Program-made: the position numbers and the translations under genes
Assembly (NCBI RefSeq): GCF_024972755.1
Contig: NZ_CP087724.1
Span: 1,612,001-1,676,000, forward strand
Origin: Halanaeroarchaeum sp. HSR-CO
GTDB taxonomy: Archaea; Halobacteriota; Halobacteria; Halobacteriales; Halobacteriaceae
Direction of reading: 5' to 3'
DNA: 64,000 nucleotides
In this document: in pieces, positions 8,059 through 16,179 of the stretch
Numbering within the stretch: the first letter of the stretch is position 1
Layout: the number at the start of each line of letters is the position of its first letter
The notes under the pieces: model-generated
What the model was told of the DNA's origin: nothing
Databases searched by the model: none
The model's input: only the letters and a program-made list of their open reading frames with translations

Positions 8059-8676
8059 ATGGCAACTGAATCGAGCAGGACCACCCAACCGGGCCCCGAA
8101 CAACCTGCGGTCAAGGGGACGGATGAGGAGATATCGGAAGGCGAGACCTGTGAGACCGACGACTTCACGGCGGACGAACCCGACGACGAAGCGGCGACCT
8201 CACTCTCGTTAGATGTCGCCTTCGACATCGTGAAAAACAAACGGCGACGACTCGTCCTCGAGTACCTCGCGGAGCGTGAAGAGCCCGTCGCCCTCGGTGA
8301 ACTCGCCGAACACATCGCGGCGATAGAGAACGACAAGGAGGTGAAGGCGATCAACTCCTCGGAGCGAAAGCGTGTCTACGTGGGCCTCTACCAGTGCCAT
8401 CTGCCGAAGATGGACGCCGCCGGTGTCGTGGAGTCCGAGCGCAATTCGAATATCACGCTTGGAAAGAATGCCCCCGACGTCATGAAATACGTGGACGTTC
8501 CGGAAGAACAGCGACCGTGGCACCAGTACTACTTCGGGCTCTCTGTACTCGGTCTCCTCGCTGTGGTCGTCGCTGGCGCGAGCGGGTTCGGTACCATCTC
8601 GTCGATGCTCCCCGGAGCAGTGCTCCTGGCCGTGCTCGTCACCGCCGCCGTCCACTCGACGACCACCGACGCGTAG
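8059..8676 (+). CDS. DUF7344-type winged-helix protein with two membrane helices
   Basis: The 205-residue protein has an acidic N-terminal tail (about 45 residues), a winged helix (about residues 50-140) and two C-terminal membrane helices (about 155-175 and 180-198). Landmarks are LDVAFDIVKNKRRRLVLEYL, LGELAEHIAAIEN, SERKRVYVGLYQCHLPKMDAAGVV, which are the hallmarks of haloarchaeal DUF7344. The family is thought to be regulatory from its fold; direct evidence is lacking. It lies just upstream of glmS, and a paralogue follows glmS, which suggests control of amino-sugar supply. Confidence 0.8.
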   Translation: MATESSRTTQPGPEQPAVKGTDEEISEGETCETDDFTADEPDDEAATSLSLDVAFDIVKNKRRRLVLEYLAEREEPVALGELAEHIAAIENDKEVKAINSSERKRVYVGLYQCHLPKMDAAGVVESERNSNITLGKNAPDVMKYVDVPEEQRPWHQYYFGLSVLGLLAVVVAGASGFGTISSMLPGAVLLAVLVTAAVHSTTTDA

Positions 8677-8922
8677 ACGACTCTTCTCATCGACTATTAC
8701 GAGTTCGTCCCATCGATGCCGGTCGCGCAACGGTAGTAGACGGACCGTATCCGTGCAAAGGACTGACTGTCATCTGGGCAACCGATACATAACAAAGGTA
8801 GCAGGTCTGTGTAATACGGATATCATGTTTGTGACCACGGAGGCCCACTCGCATCCGGCCCGCAGTACATCTCGGCGGCGTTCGTTTGCGAGGACTGCCA
8901 TCGTCAAGACGGTGGGATGAAG

Positions 8923-10734
8923 ATGTGTGGGATTATCGCTCGAGTCGGCGAGGGAGGGGCCGTCGACGAACTACTCACCGGACTGAAAAACCTCGAATAC
9001 CGCGGGTACGACTCCGCCGGTGTCGCGATTCCGAATGGGAAGTCGATCGACATCAGGAAACAAGAGGGGTCCGTCGACGACCTCGTGTCCGCCATCGATG
9101 GGAACGAACCCGTCGGGAATATCGGTATCGGGCACACGCGATGGAGTACACATGGTCCACCGACGGACGAGAACGCCCATCCCCACACCGACTGCACCGG
9201 CTCGGTCGCGGTGGTCCACAACGGCATCATCGATAACCACGACGAGTTACGGGACAGGCTGATCGCCGAGGGACACGAGTTCACGAGCGAGACGGATACC
9301 GAGGTGGTCCCCCATCTCATCGAACGCCACCTCGCGAACGGTGACGGACCCGAAGCGGCGTTCCGGAGTGCCGTCGACGAACTGGACGGAAGTTACGCTC
9401 TGGTCGCCACCGTCGAAGGCGGTGATGCACTCTACGCTACCCGAAACGGCTCACCGCTCGTCCTCGGAATCGACGGTGACAGACACTACCTGGCGAGCGA
9501 CGTTCCCGCTTTCCTCGAGTTCACCGACGACGTCGTCTACCTCGAAGACCACGATGTCGTCGTCCTGAACGGCGACGGCTACACGATATTTGATAGCGAG
9601 GGACGGCGACTCGACCGCCCGGTCGAGACCGTGGAGTGGTCACCGGAGGACGCCGAGAAGGGTAGCTACGACCACTTCATGTTCAAGGAGATCAACGAAC
9701 AGCCCGTCGCACTCGGCCAGACGCTGAGCGACCGCTTCACTGGCGACGGCGACGTCGATCTCGGGATCGACCCCGACCGATACGTGGACGTCGATCACGT
9801 CCACTTCGTCGCCTGTGGAACTTCGTACCACGCGGGCCTCCAGGGAACGCATATCCTCACCAGGGCCGGCGTTCCGGCCTCGACGTATCGGGCGAGCGAG
9901 TTCGTCGCCACACCGCCCCCATTGAACGAGGACTCCCTCGTCGTCGGTGTCACGCAGAGTGGGGAGACGGCCGACACGCTCGAGGCCCTCCGGGTCGCGA
10001 CCCGACGGGGAGCAAAGACCATCGCCGTGACCAACGCTCCCGGGTCGACGGCAGTGCGAGAGACCGACGAATCGATATTCATCCGTGCGGGACCGGAGAT
10101 CGGTGTCGCGGCGACGAAGACGTTCTCCTCACAGGTCGCGACGCTCATCATGTTCGCGGAGCTGATCACGCGAAGTATGACTGGGTCGGGAATCGAGGAC
10201 TTCGAGGAGATCGTGGACTCGCTCCGATCCCTCCCGGATGCTGTCCAACGAATCCTCGACACCTCCCGTGCCGAACGGATCGCTCGGTTCTACGCGGGAA
10301 GCGAGGCGCAGTTCTTCATCGGTCGTGGCGGGGCCTATCCCATCGCCCTCGAAGGAGCGCTGAAGTTCAAGGAGATCACGTACGAGCACGCGGAGGGATT
10401 CGCTGCCGGAGAGTTGAAGCACGGACCGCTGGCCCTGGTGAACGCGGACACGCCGGTCTTCGCCGTCATTCTCGGGCCCGGCGACGAGAAGACCATCGGC
10501 AACGTTCGCGAGGTCCAGGCACGGGGTGCACCGGTCATCGTGGTCGCTCCAGAAGGTGCCGACGACGCGCTCGCGGTCGCCGACGAGGTACTGACGGTTC
10601 CGGACTCCCATCCCATCGTCGCATCGGTACTGGCGAACGTTCAACTCCAGTTGGTCTCCTATCACGTGGCGGAACTGCTCTCCAGATCGATAGATAAGCC
10701 CCGAAACCTGGCAAAGAGCGTGACCGTCGAGTGA
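8923..10734 (+). CDS. glmS: Glutamine-fructose-6-phosphate aminotransferase (isomerizing)
   Basis: GlmS makes glucosamine-6-phosphate from fructose-6-phosphate and glutamine, the first step towards UDP-GlcNAc. The 603-residue length is normal. The N-terminal glutaminase begins MCGIIARVG, where Cys2 becomes the catalytic N-terminal residue, so I start at 8923 rather than the ATG at 8917 that would bury it. HTRWSTHGPPTDENAHPH follows near residue 70. Two SIS sugar-isomerase domains come next, with CGTSYHAG, TQSGETADT, then GRGGAYPIALEGALKFKEI and HAEGFAAGELKHGPLAL. The C-terminus ends with the family's KPRNLAKSVTVE. DUF7344 regulator genes lie on both sides. Confidence 0.97.
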   Translation: MCGIIARVGEGGAVDELLTGLKNLEYRGYDSAGVAIPNGKSIDIRKQEGSVDDLVSAIDGNEPVGNIGIGHTRWSTHGPPTDENAHPHTDCTGSVAVVHNGIIDNHDELRDRLIAEGHEFTSETDTEVVPHLIERHLANGDGPEAAFRSAVDELDGSYALVATVEGGDALYATRNGSPLVLGIDGDRHYLASDVPAFLEFTDDVVYLEDHDVVVLNGDGYTIFDSEGRRLDRPVETVEWSPEDAEKGSYDHFMFKEINEQPVALGQTLSDRFTGDGDVDLGIDPDRYVDVDHVHFVACGTSYHAGLQGTHILTRAGVPASTYRASEFVATPPPLNEDSLVVGVTQSGETADTLEALRVATRRGAKTIAVTNAPGSTAVRETDESIFIRAGPEIGVAATKTFSSQVATLIMFAELITRSMTGSGIEDFEEIVDSLRSLPDAVQRILDTSRAERIARFYAGSEAQFFIGRGGAYPIALEGALKFKEITYEHAEGFAAGELKHGPLALVNADTPVFAVILGPGDEKTIGNVREVQARGAPVIVVAPEGADDALAVADEVLTVPDSHPIVASVLANVQLQLVSYHVAELLSRSIDKPRNLAKSVTVE

Positions 10735-10795
10735 AGCCATCATGGGTCCAATCCACCGGTTCGAACACACCGAATCACCACTGAATCCACCGAAC

Positions 10796-11347
10796 ATGTC
10801 CCAAACGGACTCCACACGGCTCTCACAGGACGAAGCCTTCGACCTGCTGAGTAGCCCACGACGACGGTACGTCATCCACTATCTCCGACGGTCGGGAGAG
10901 CCGGTCGAACTCGGCAACCTGGCCGACGAGGTCGCCGCCTGGGAGAACGAGACGCCGGTCGAGGAACTCACGAGCCAGCAGCGCAAACGCGTCTACGTCT
11001 CCCTCTATCAGACCCACATCCCGAAACTGGAGGAGTTCGGTATCGTGGAGTACGACAGCGACGCTGGGACGGTCAGAGTCACTGAGCAGATCGACGAAAT
11101 TGGCCGGTACCTCTCCGACGAATCAAAAGAAGTCCGGTGGGACGCCTACTACCTCGTGCTCGCCGTGGCGAGTGCACTGATCTACGCGACGATCGCTCTG
11201 GACATCGTGGCGCTATCCCCGGCCGGCGAGATGGTCGTGGCCGGTGCGATCATGGCCGCGTTCCTGGCGGTCGCGAGCTGGCACTGGATGCAATCGAAGA
11301 AGCGTAACGGCGAGTCGATCAGTTCGCTTCTCGACCTGGAGGACTGA
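10796..11347 (+). CDS. DUF7344-type winged-helix protein with two membrane helices
   Basis: This 183-residue protein is a paralogue of the one at 8059: LSQDEAFDLLSSPRRRYVIHYL, then LGNLADEVAAWEN, then SQQRKRVYVSLYQTHIPKLEEFGIV. Two membrane helices close the protein (about residues 118-138 and 142-160), followed by a short charged tail. I chose the ATG at 10796 (MSQTDSTRL) over that at 10742, because the extra 18 residues are unlike the family. It starts 61 bases after glmS on the same strand and may be co-transcribed. Confidence 0.85.
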   Translation: MSQTDSTRLSQDEAFDLLSSPRRRYVIHYLRRSGEPVELGNLADEVAAWENETPVEELTSQQRKRVYVSLYQTHIPKLEEFGIVEYDSDAGTVRVTEQIDEIGRYLSDESKEVRWDAYYLVLAVASALIYATIALDIVALSPAGEMVVAGAIMAAFLAVASWHWMQSKKRNGESISSLLDLED

Positions 11348-11563
11348 TCAGGCCCAGGCTTCGAGGTCGCATAGATCGGCTTCGTCGGTGACAACGAATG
11401 CGTTCTCGCGCAGCATATCCGCCTCGTTCGGAAGGACAACGACGGTTTCGGACCCCTCGACGTGGATGACGTCGAGGTCGACCATCCGATACTCCAGATC
11501 GTTGTGGGGGTCGGGGTCGGCGGAGACGCGGGACCACTGTGCCCGTGCAGGCGTCGACTCCAC
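11348..11563 (-). CDS. Small conserved-looking acidic protein
   Basis: This ORF of 71 residues starts with GTG at 11563; the ATG at 11485 (MVDLDVIHVEG) is an alternative. The C-terminal 45 residues alternate hydrophobic strands and acidic turns (DVIHVEGSETVVVLPNEAD, ENAFVVTDEADL), and codon use fits a real haloarchaeal gene. The stop directly abuts the stop of the preceding gene in convergent orientation. I do not recognise the family with confidence. Confidence 0.6.
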   Translation of the reverse strand: MESTPARAQWSRVSADPDPHNDLEYRMVDLDVIHVEGSETVVVLPNEADMLRENAFVVTDEADLCDLEAWA

Positions 11564-12087
11564 CTCAGGTCACCCCCGAACCTGGTCGGAGACCATGATC
11601 GTTCTGGCGGGCAGTAGGACAGTCATACTTCCCAGAAATCCCGGCTGAACGGGTGTGCATACCGGGTAATCAGGTCTTACCGGCTTAATGGTTGTGGCGG
11701 GTCGGTTTCGCGGACGTGCCGACGAACGAGCGGAATACGTACCTGATGAGGTCTCGTTTCTCACTCCCGGGAAGTGCGGAGTAGTGCCAGTAATGGAATC
11801 TTAATAACTGAATTGCGTCCGGTAAGAATGTCAAACCGACGACCACCGTCCAGATGACGGTTCGGTCGGGAGGGCTGCCCATTCGAGCCGAAGAACACGG
11901 TATCTCCGACACCGGCAGCCTGAGATAGACGAACCATAACTATACGGTGACCGGCGGTACCTCCGGGCAACCGAATGCAACCGACCGAGTCCGTGCTTAG
12001 CGTCTCGTTCTACCGCCACGGCGCGGGAAGGGCGTCCTGCTGGAGGTGCGAAACAGTACCCGCCCTGCCGAAGACGCCCCGACGACG
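11564..12087. other. 524-base intergenic region, AT-richer than surroundings
   Basis: The stretch between the small acidic protein gene and the flippase gene is less GC-rich near 11790-11830 (GGAATCTTAATAACTGAATT), where promoter elements could lie. A 75-residue ORF on the minus strand (11685-11912) is rich in His, Tyr and Trp and lacks the acidic bias, so I do not call it. Nothing else is visible. Confidence 0.4.
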
Positions 12088-13602
12088 ATGAGTGGGACCG
12101 AGAACTTCGTCAACCGGTTTCTGTCCATCTTCAGCGCGAAGGTCGTCACGTCGCTGACGGCTATCGTCTCGACGCCGATCATCGTGAGGCTCCTCGGACC
12201 GGGGGGATACGGTGATTACGCGGTGTGGCTCTCGGTGTACTCGCTCTACATGATACCGATCAGTGCCGGCATCACCGAAGGGGTCCAGAAGTTCGTCGGC
12301 GAGGACCGGGGGATGGACGACTGGCGGGCCTACGTCCTCCGCTTTTACCTCCAGCTCGCGGCCGTCATGGTCCTCGTCGGCGTTGTCGGGTTGCTCGTGT
12401 TCACCAGTCTCGGGGGGGCGGCGATGCTCTTCGACGACGATTTCACCCGGTACTTCTACTTTCTCACGGTGTTCGTCCTCGTTGGCCAGTTCCGCGCGGT
12501 GACCGGGCGAACGGTCCTCGGACTGGGACTCGAGCCGATCTCAGAGTCGCTGAAGGTAGTCAAGAAGTTCGCTATCATCGGACTCGGCATCGCCCTTGTC
12601 GCGATCGGGTACGGCGTGACCGGGATGATGGTCGGACATATCGTCGCCAATGGCCTCGTCGCAGTGGTTGCTGGGATCGTCATCCTCCGCCGGGTCTCGA
12701 TTCCCGCATTGCTCGCCGGTCCCGAGCGGGACTTTCCCTACCGGGAATTGCTCTCGTTCAACGTGTTGAACATCGTGTTGGTACTGCTGGTCATGTCCCT
12801 CTACCACGTGGACATCGTCATGCTCCGTTCGTTCACCGGGGCGGAGACGACCGGGTTCTACAAGGCCGCGCTCGCGCTCGCGGAGTATCTCTGGTTCGTC
12901 CCCATCGCGTTCCAGACGATACTCCTGCATACGAGTTCGAGTCTCTGGAGCGACGAACGCCTGGGGACGATAACGTCGATAGCGAGCCGAATAACACGGT
13001 ACACGACGTTGCTCGTCGTCCTCATGGCCGTCGGTGTCGCAGTCCTGGCGGACCGATTCGTCGTCCTGTACTACGGTTCCGAATTCATCGTCTCGGTCAC
13101 ACCCCTGTTGTTGTTGCTCCCAGGAACGATCGGGTTCGCGATCGCTCGCCCACTCCAGTCTATCAGTCAGGGTTCCGGTCGGCTGACCGTTCTCATCATG
13201 GCCGTATCGGTAGCAGCGGGAGCGAACGTCGTATTGAACGCCCTGCTCATCCCGCGATACGGCATGAACGGAGCCGCCGTCGCCACGAGTATCGGGTACG
13301 GCTCGATGTTCGGTCTCTTCGTGTGGGCGGCCCGCCGGATCGGGTACGACCCACTCCACGACTTCCGGGCCAGCCGTATCGTGGCGACGGTCGTCGTCAC
13401 CGCACCGTTCATCTGGGCACTCGACGCGGCTATTCGGTCGGACCTTGTGGCGCTACTGCTCGTTCCGGTGTTTGGCGGGGTTCTCTTCTCGATCGTTGCA
13501 ATCCGCGTTGGGGCCATCGACGTGGAAGAACTGTATGACATCGGCGAACGGCTCCCTGGGCCTACCGACCGAATGATCGTACTTCTCGACCGTCTCGCTT
13601 AA
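12088..13602 (+). CDS. Oligosaccharide flippase (Wzx/RfbX type)
   Basis: The 504-residue protein has about 12-14 membrane helices spread along its full length and begins SGTENFVNRFLSIFSAKVVTS, the usual start of polysaccharide-export flippases of the MATE-like MOP superfamily. Other family-like pieces are GPGGYGDYAVWLSVY and ITEGVQKFVGEDRG in the first 75 residues. It would move a lipid-linked glycan across the membrane. I chose the ATG at 12088; a GTG at 12046 would add 14 residues. Its 3' end overlaps the glycosyltransferase gene by four bases in convergent orientation. Confidence 0.88.
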   Translation: MSGTENFVNRFLSIFSAKVVTSLTAIVSTPIIVRLLGPGGYGDYAVWLSVYSLYMIPISAGITEGVQKFVGEDRGMDDWRAYVLRFYLQLAAVMVLVGVVGLLVFTSLGGAAMLFDDDFTRYFYFLTVFVLVGQFRAVTGRTVLGLGLEPISESLKVVKKFAIIGLGIALVAIGYGVTGMMVGHIVANGLVAVVAGIVILRRVSIPALLAGPERDFPYRELLSFNVLNIVLVLLVMSLYHVDIVMLRSFTGAETTGFYKAALALAEYLWFVPIAFQTILLHTSSSLWSDERLGTITSIASRITRYTTLLVVLMAVGVAVLADRFVVLYYGSEFIVSVTPLLLLLPGTIGFAIARPLQSISQGSGRLTVLIMAVSVAAGANVVLNALLIPRYGMNGAAVATSIGYGSMFGLFVWAARRIGYDPLHDFRASRIVATVVVTAPFIWALDAAIRSDLVALLLVPVFGGVLFSIVAIRVGAIDVEELYDIGERLPGPTDRMIVLLDRLA

Positions 13603-14594
13603 CGATCCATCACCGAAGGGACGCCATGGATACTATCTCCCTCGGAGAGTACTTCTACAGAATCGACCGGATATCGCTCCGGTGGCGGGACCGGATCGAC
13701 GATACCGAGACCGAGTCCGAGGAGGCCCACGGTTTTGTGGAGAAAAAACAGCAACGAATCGCTGACTCCACGGTGCCGGACGACCACGCCGAACGCAAGT
13801 CCCGCGACACCGATCCAGGCGACGAGTGTCCGCCGATGGCGGATCGCGAGAACCCCCGCGAGTAACCATGCGAGGATCGTCAGTCGAAATCGGATCCTGT
13901 ATAGATGGTTTCCCAGAAGAGTGGGCGACGGCCACGATCGCCGTAACGCGTGACCCGTCCCCTTCGAATACCCACGCCTCCACCGACGCAATGGTTCGAA
14001 TAGATGAGCGCGATCGGGGTGGGTTGCGGCGACCTCCGGAAGTCGGACCATACGATGGCCAGCGACACCGAGTTCGAATCCGAGGTGGATGTCCTCGAGG
14101 GCACCCAGGTAGGGATCGAATCCTCCGACAGATTCGAGCGCCTCCCGATCGTACAGGGCAACCCCACGAACCGACGAAACGGGTTCTGGACGGTTCGAAC
14201 CGGTTTCGTTGAGATGACCATCGACGGCCGCCACCTGGTGGCCCTCCATGTAGGAGATGGCTGCTGTAAGCCAGTCGGCCTCGATCTCCATATCCCCATC
14301 GACGAAGAGGATCCGAGAAGCGTCGACCAATTCGGTCCCGACACGTCGTCCGGCACCCGGTGTGACATCGTCGGTCGTGAGACGAACGACGGTGACCGGA
14401 TAGGCCGATGCCTTCTCGACAGTGTCGTCAGTGGATTTCGAGTCGACGACGACCACTTCGAACCGAGACACCGTCTGTTGGCAGGCCTCGATTACCGACT
14501 CCAGACAGCGCTCGATTCTGTCGGCTTCGTTTTTCGTAACGATCACGACGGACAGCGCGATCTCGTCGCGGTCGTCAGCAGTCGAGAGGGTCAT
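13599..14594 (-). CDS. Family 2 glycosyltransferase with C-terminal membrane segments
   Basis: The 331-residue protein begins with LSVVIVTKNEADRIERCLES, the nucleotide-binding strand of GT2 enzymes. VVVDSKSTDDTVEKA follows, then RILFVDGDMEIEADWL with the metal-binding DGD, and the ALEDIHLGFEL acceptor-side ED. Hydrophobic segments near residues 230-275 probably attach it to the membrane. Its start overlaps the stop of the beta-helix gene by four bases (ATGA), so the two are likely translated as a pair. Sugar and acceptor are unknown. Confidence 0.88.
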   Translation of the reverse strand: MTLSTADDRDEIALSVVIVTKNEADRIERCLESVIEACQQTVSRFEVVVVDSKSTDDTVEKASAYPVTVVRLTTDDVTPGAGRRVGTELVDASRILFVDGDMEIEADWLTAAISYMEGHQVAAVDGHLNETGSNRPEPVSSVRGVALYDREALESVGGFDPYLGALEDIHLGFELGVAGHRMVRLPEVAATHPDRAHLFEPLRRWRRGYSKGTGHALRRSWPSPTLLGNHLYRIRFRLTILAWLLAGVLAIRHRRTLVAWIGVAGLAFGVVVRHRGVSDSLLFFLHKTVGLLGLGLGIVDPVPPPERYPVDSVEVLSEGDSIHGVPSVMDR

Positions 14595-16018
14595 CGAGGC
14601 GTGAAATCACCGTCACTGGCGTCCATCCGTTCGATATGTTCTGTTTCGCCATCCGGGGACACGATCGTCGTGTTCACGATCGTCGCTGTCGACTGTCGCA
14701 GCACGATCGGATCGCCGGAAACGGCGATCCGACAGTCTTCGATGAGTGTGTCCTCCGCCGACGAGAAGCGGAGACCGTGTCTATCCACACCGCTCATATC
14801 GATGGTACATCCGCTGAAAACAGTCCCCGTCCGGCCCTCGATCTTACCCACGAATCCGCCGTTCGCTTCGCCGGAGATGGAGACGTTCTCGAACACCGGA
14901 CCCGACTCCGCAGGCTCGATCGCCGGGAGTGCAAAGATCGCTTTGTAGTCGTCTCGGTGGACTTCGATGGCAGTGTTTTTCACGGTGGCTCCGCGGTTTT
15001 CCGGATGGAACACGACGGCCCCGAAGCCATTACCCGAGTCGGGCCCGATGTGTATGCGGGAGTTCTCCACGAGTTGATCCTGGCGGTGTCGAAACCGAAT
15101 ACCTCGGACATTTACCGATTCTGCATCCGGTGGGTCGGTTGCGACGACGTCGACGTTTCGTGCCGTACTCCCCGTCGAACCCAGGCGAATGTTGGAGATA
15201 TTGTTGTTCCGGTATTTGCCACCCTCGACCCGTACGATACCGTTTTTCCCACTGCGTAACCCAGGCGAGGACGCATACAATCCATTATCCGAGAAGCCCT
15301 CGAGTTCACAGTCCTTGAAAACGAGTTCACCCGCGTGTGAATCGCCGACGTAGACACCGGTGAGCGTGGGATTGTCGTCCGTGTTGCGTGCCTTGAATTG
15401 GTCGAACTCGAACGTCCCGTCCTTGCTCAGTGCGTCGATACGAACCAACGATATCTGGTTTTCACAGCTACCCACGACAGAGACGTCACGAACGGTAACG
15501 TCACCCTGTGTTCGAAAGTGAATCGGACCGCCGCCGTTCGACTGTCGAAAGTCGAACGTTATACCATCGACAAGCAGGCCATCGAGGGATTCGAAAGATA
15601 AGAATGGCCCGTCGCCCACACAGGTCCCATCGGTCGGTACCAACGTCGAGCGGCCCGTTTCCATTCCAATGATCCCGAGATTTTCGTACCCCCCAATGAT
15701 GCCAGAGGAAATCCGAAACTCACCCTCCGGTAACGCCATTAACGTGTCGTTGCTACTGTATTCTCGGAGAAACGAGTCGATCGATTCGGACGAATTCGGC
15801 ACGACACCGTGATCGGTCGCTCGGATCACCGTCGCGAATGCATCCGCATACGGGATGTCGTCCTCCGGTTCGGCCGTTGGTTCTTCGGTCGGTTCGGGTG
15901 TATTGTCTTCTTCGGGTTCCGAAGGTGTTGTACGCCCTCGATACCGTACTGTGACAGCACCAACCACACCAACTGTGCCGGCGACGCCGGCGGTTTTCAA
16001 ATATTCACGTCGATCCAT
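14591..16018 (-). CDS. Tat-exported right-handed beta-helix protein
   Basis: The 475-residue protein starts MDRREYLKTAGVAGTVGVVG, a twin-arginine signal with the RRxYLK pattern, then a Pro/Glu/Thr linker. The body (about residues 65-475) has repeated short strands with Asn, Gly and Ile ladders (YENLGIIGMETGRSTL, VRDVSVVGSCENQISL, VEGGKYRNNNISNIRLGS), typical of parallel beta-helix proteins such as pectate lyases and other polysaccharide-active enzymes. No catalytic residues can be assigned by eye. I chose the ATG at 16018, eight residues inside the longest frame, because it puts the signal at the N-terminus. It is translationally coupled to the GT2 gene downstream. Confidence 0.8.
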   Translation of the reverse strand: MDRREYLKTAGVAGTVGVVGAVTVRYRGRTTPSEPEEDNTPEPTEEPTAEPEDDIPYADAFATVIRATDHGVVPNSSESIDSFLREYSSNDTLMALPEGEFRISSGIIGGYENLGIIGMETGRSTLVPTDGTCVGDGPFLSFESLDGLLVDGITFDFRQSNGGGPIHFRTQGDVTVRDVSVVGSCENQISLVRIDALSKDGTFEFDQFKARNTDDNPTLTGVYVGDSHAGELVFKDCELEGFSDNGLYASSPGLRSGKNGIVRVEGGKYRNNNISNIRLGSTGSTARNVDVVATDPPDAESVNVRGIRFRHRQDQLVENSRIHIGPDSGNGFGAVVFHPENRGATVKNTAIEVHRDDYKAIFALPAIEPAESGPVFENVSISGEANGGFVGKIEGRTGTVFSGCTIDMSGVDRHGLRFSSAEDTLIEDCRIAVSGDPIVLRQSTATIVNTTIVSPDGETEHIERMDASDGDFTPR

Positions 16019-16058
16019 GAAGACCTCTATACAAGTTGGCACCCACGGAAACGCCTTA

Positions 16059-16074
16059 GTAATGCAACTATTAC
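16059..16074. promoter_or_regulatory. Inverted repeat GTAAT-GCAACT-ATTAC
   Basis: A perfect 5-base arm pair around six bases lies about 41 bases upstream of the beta-helix gene start at 16018, in a short AT-richer stretch. It could be part of the promoter or an operator. Confidence 0.3.
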
Positions 16075-16179
16075 GGAACTGCTATGCGCTATTCTATCAG
16101 TTGAGCATCGACCAGCGAATGCCCAGTCGATAACCGAGACCGGCAAAACGATTATTCCCGCCTTATCGCTCCACGTCGA

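Noticed and set aside
8825-8920. 31-codon ORF (MFVTTEAHSHPARS...) ending within the glmS start region
   Set aside because: It overlaps the glmS ATG but has basic, non-haloarchaeal composition; a leader peptide cannot be argued without conservation.
11685-11912. 75-codon minus-strand ORF upstream of the flippase
   Set aside because: Rich in His, Tyr, Trp and basic residues; no acidic bias or motif.
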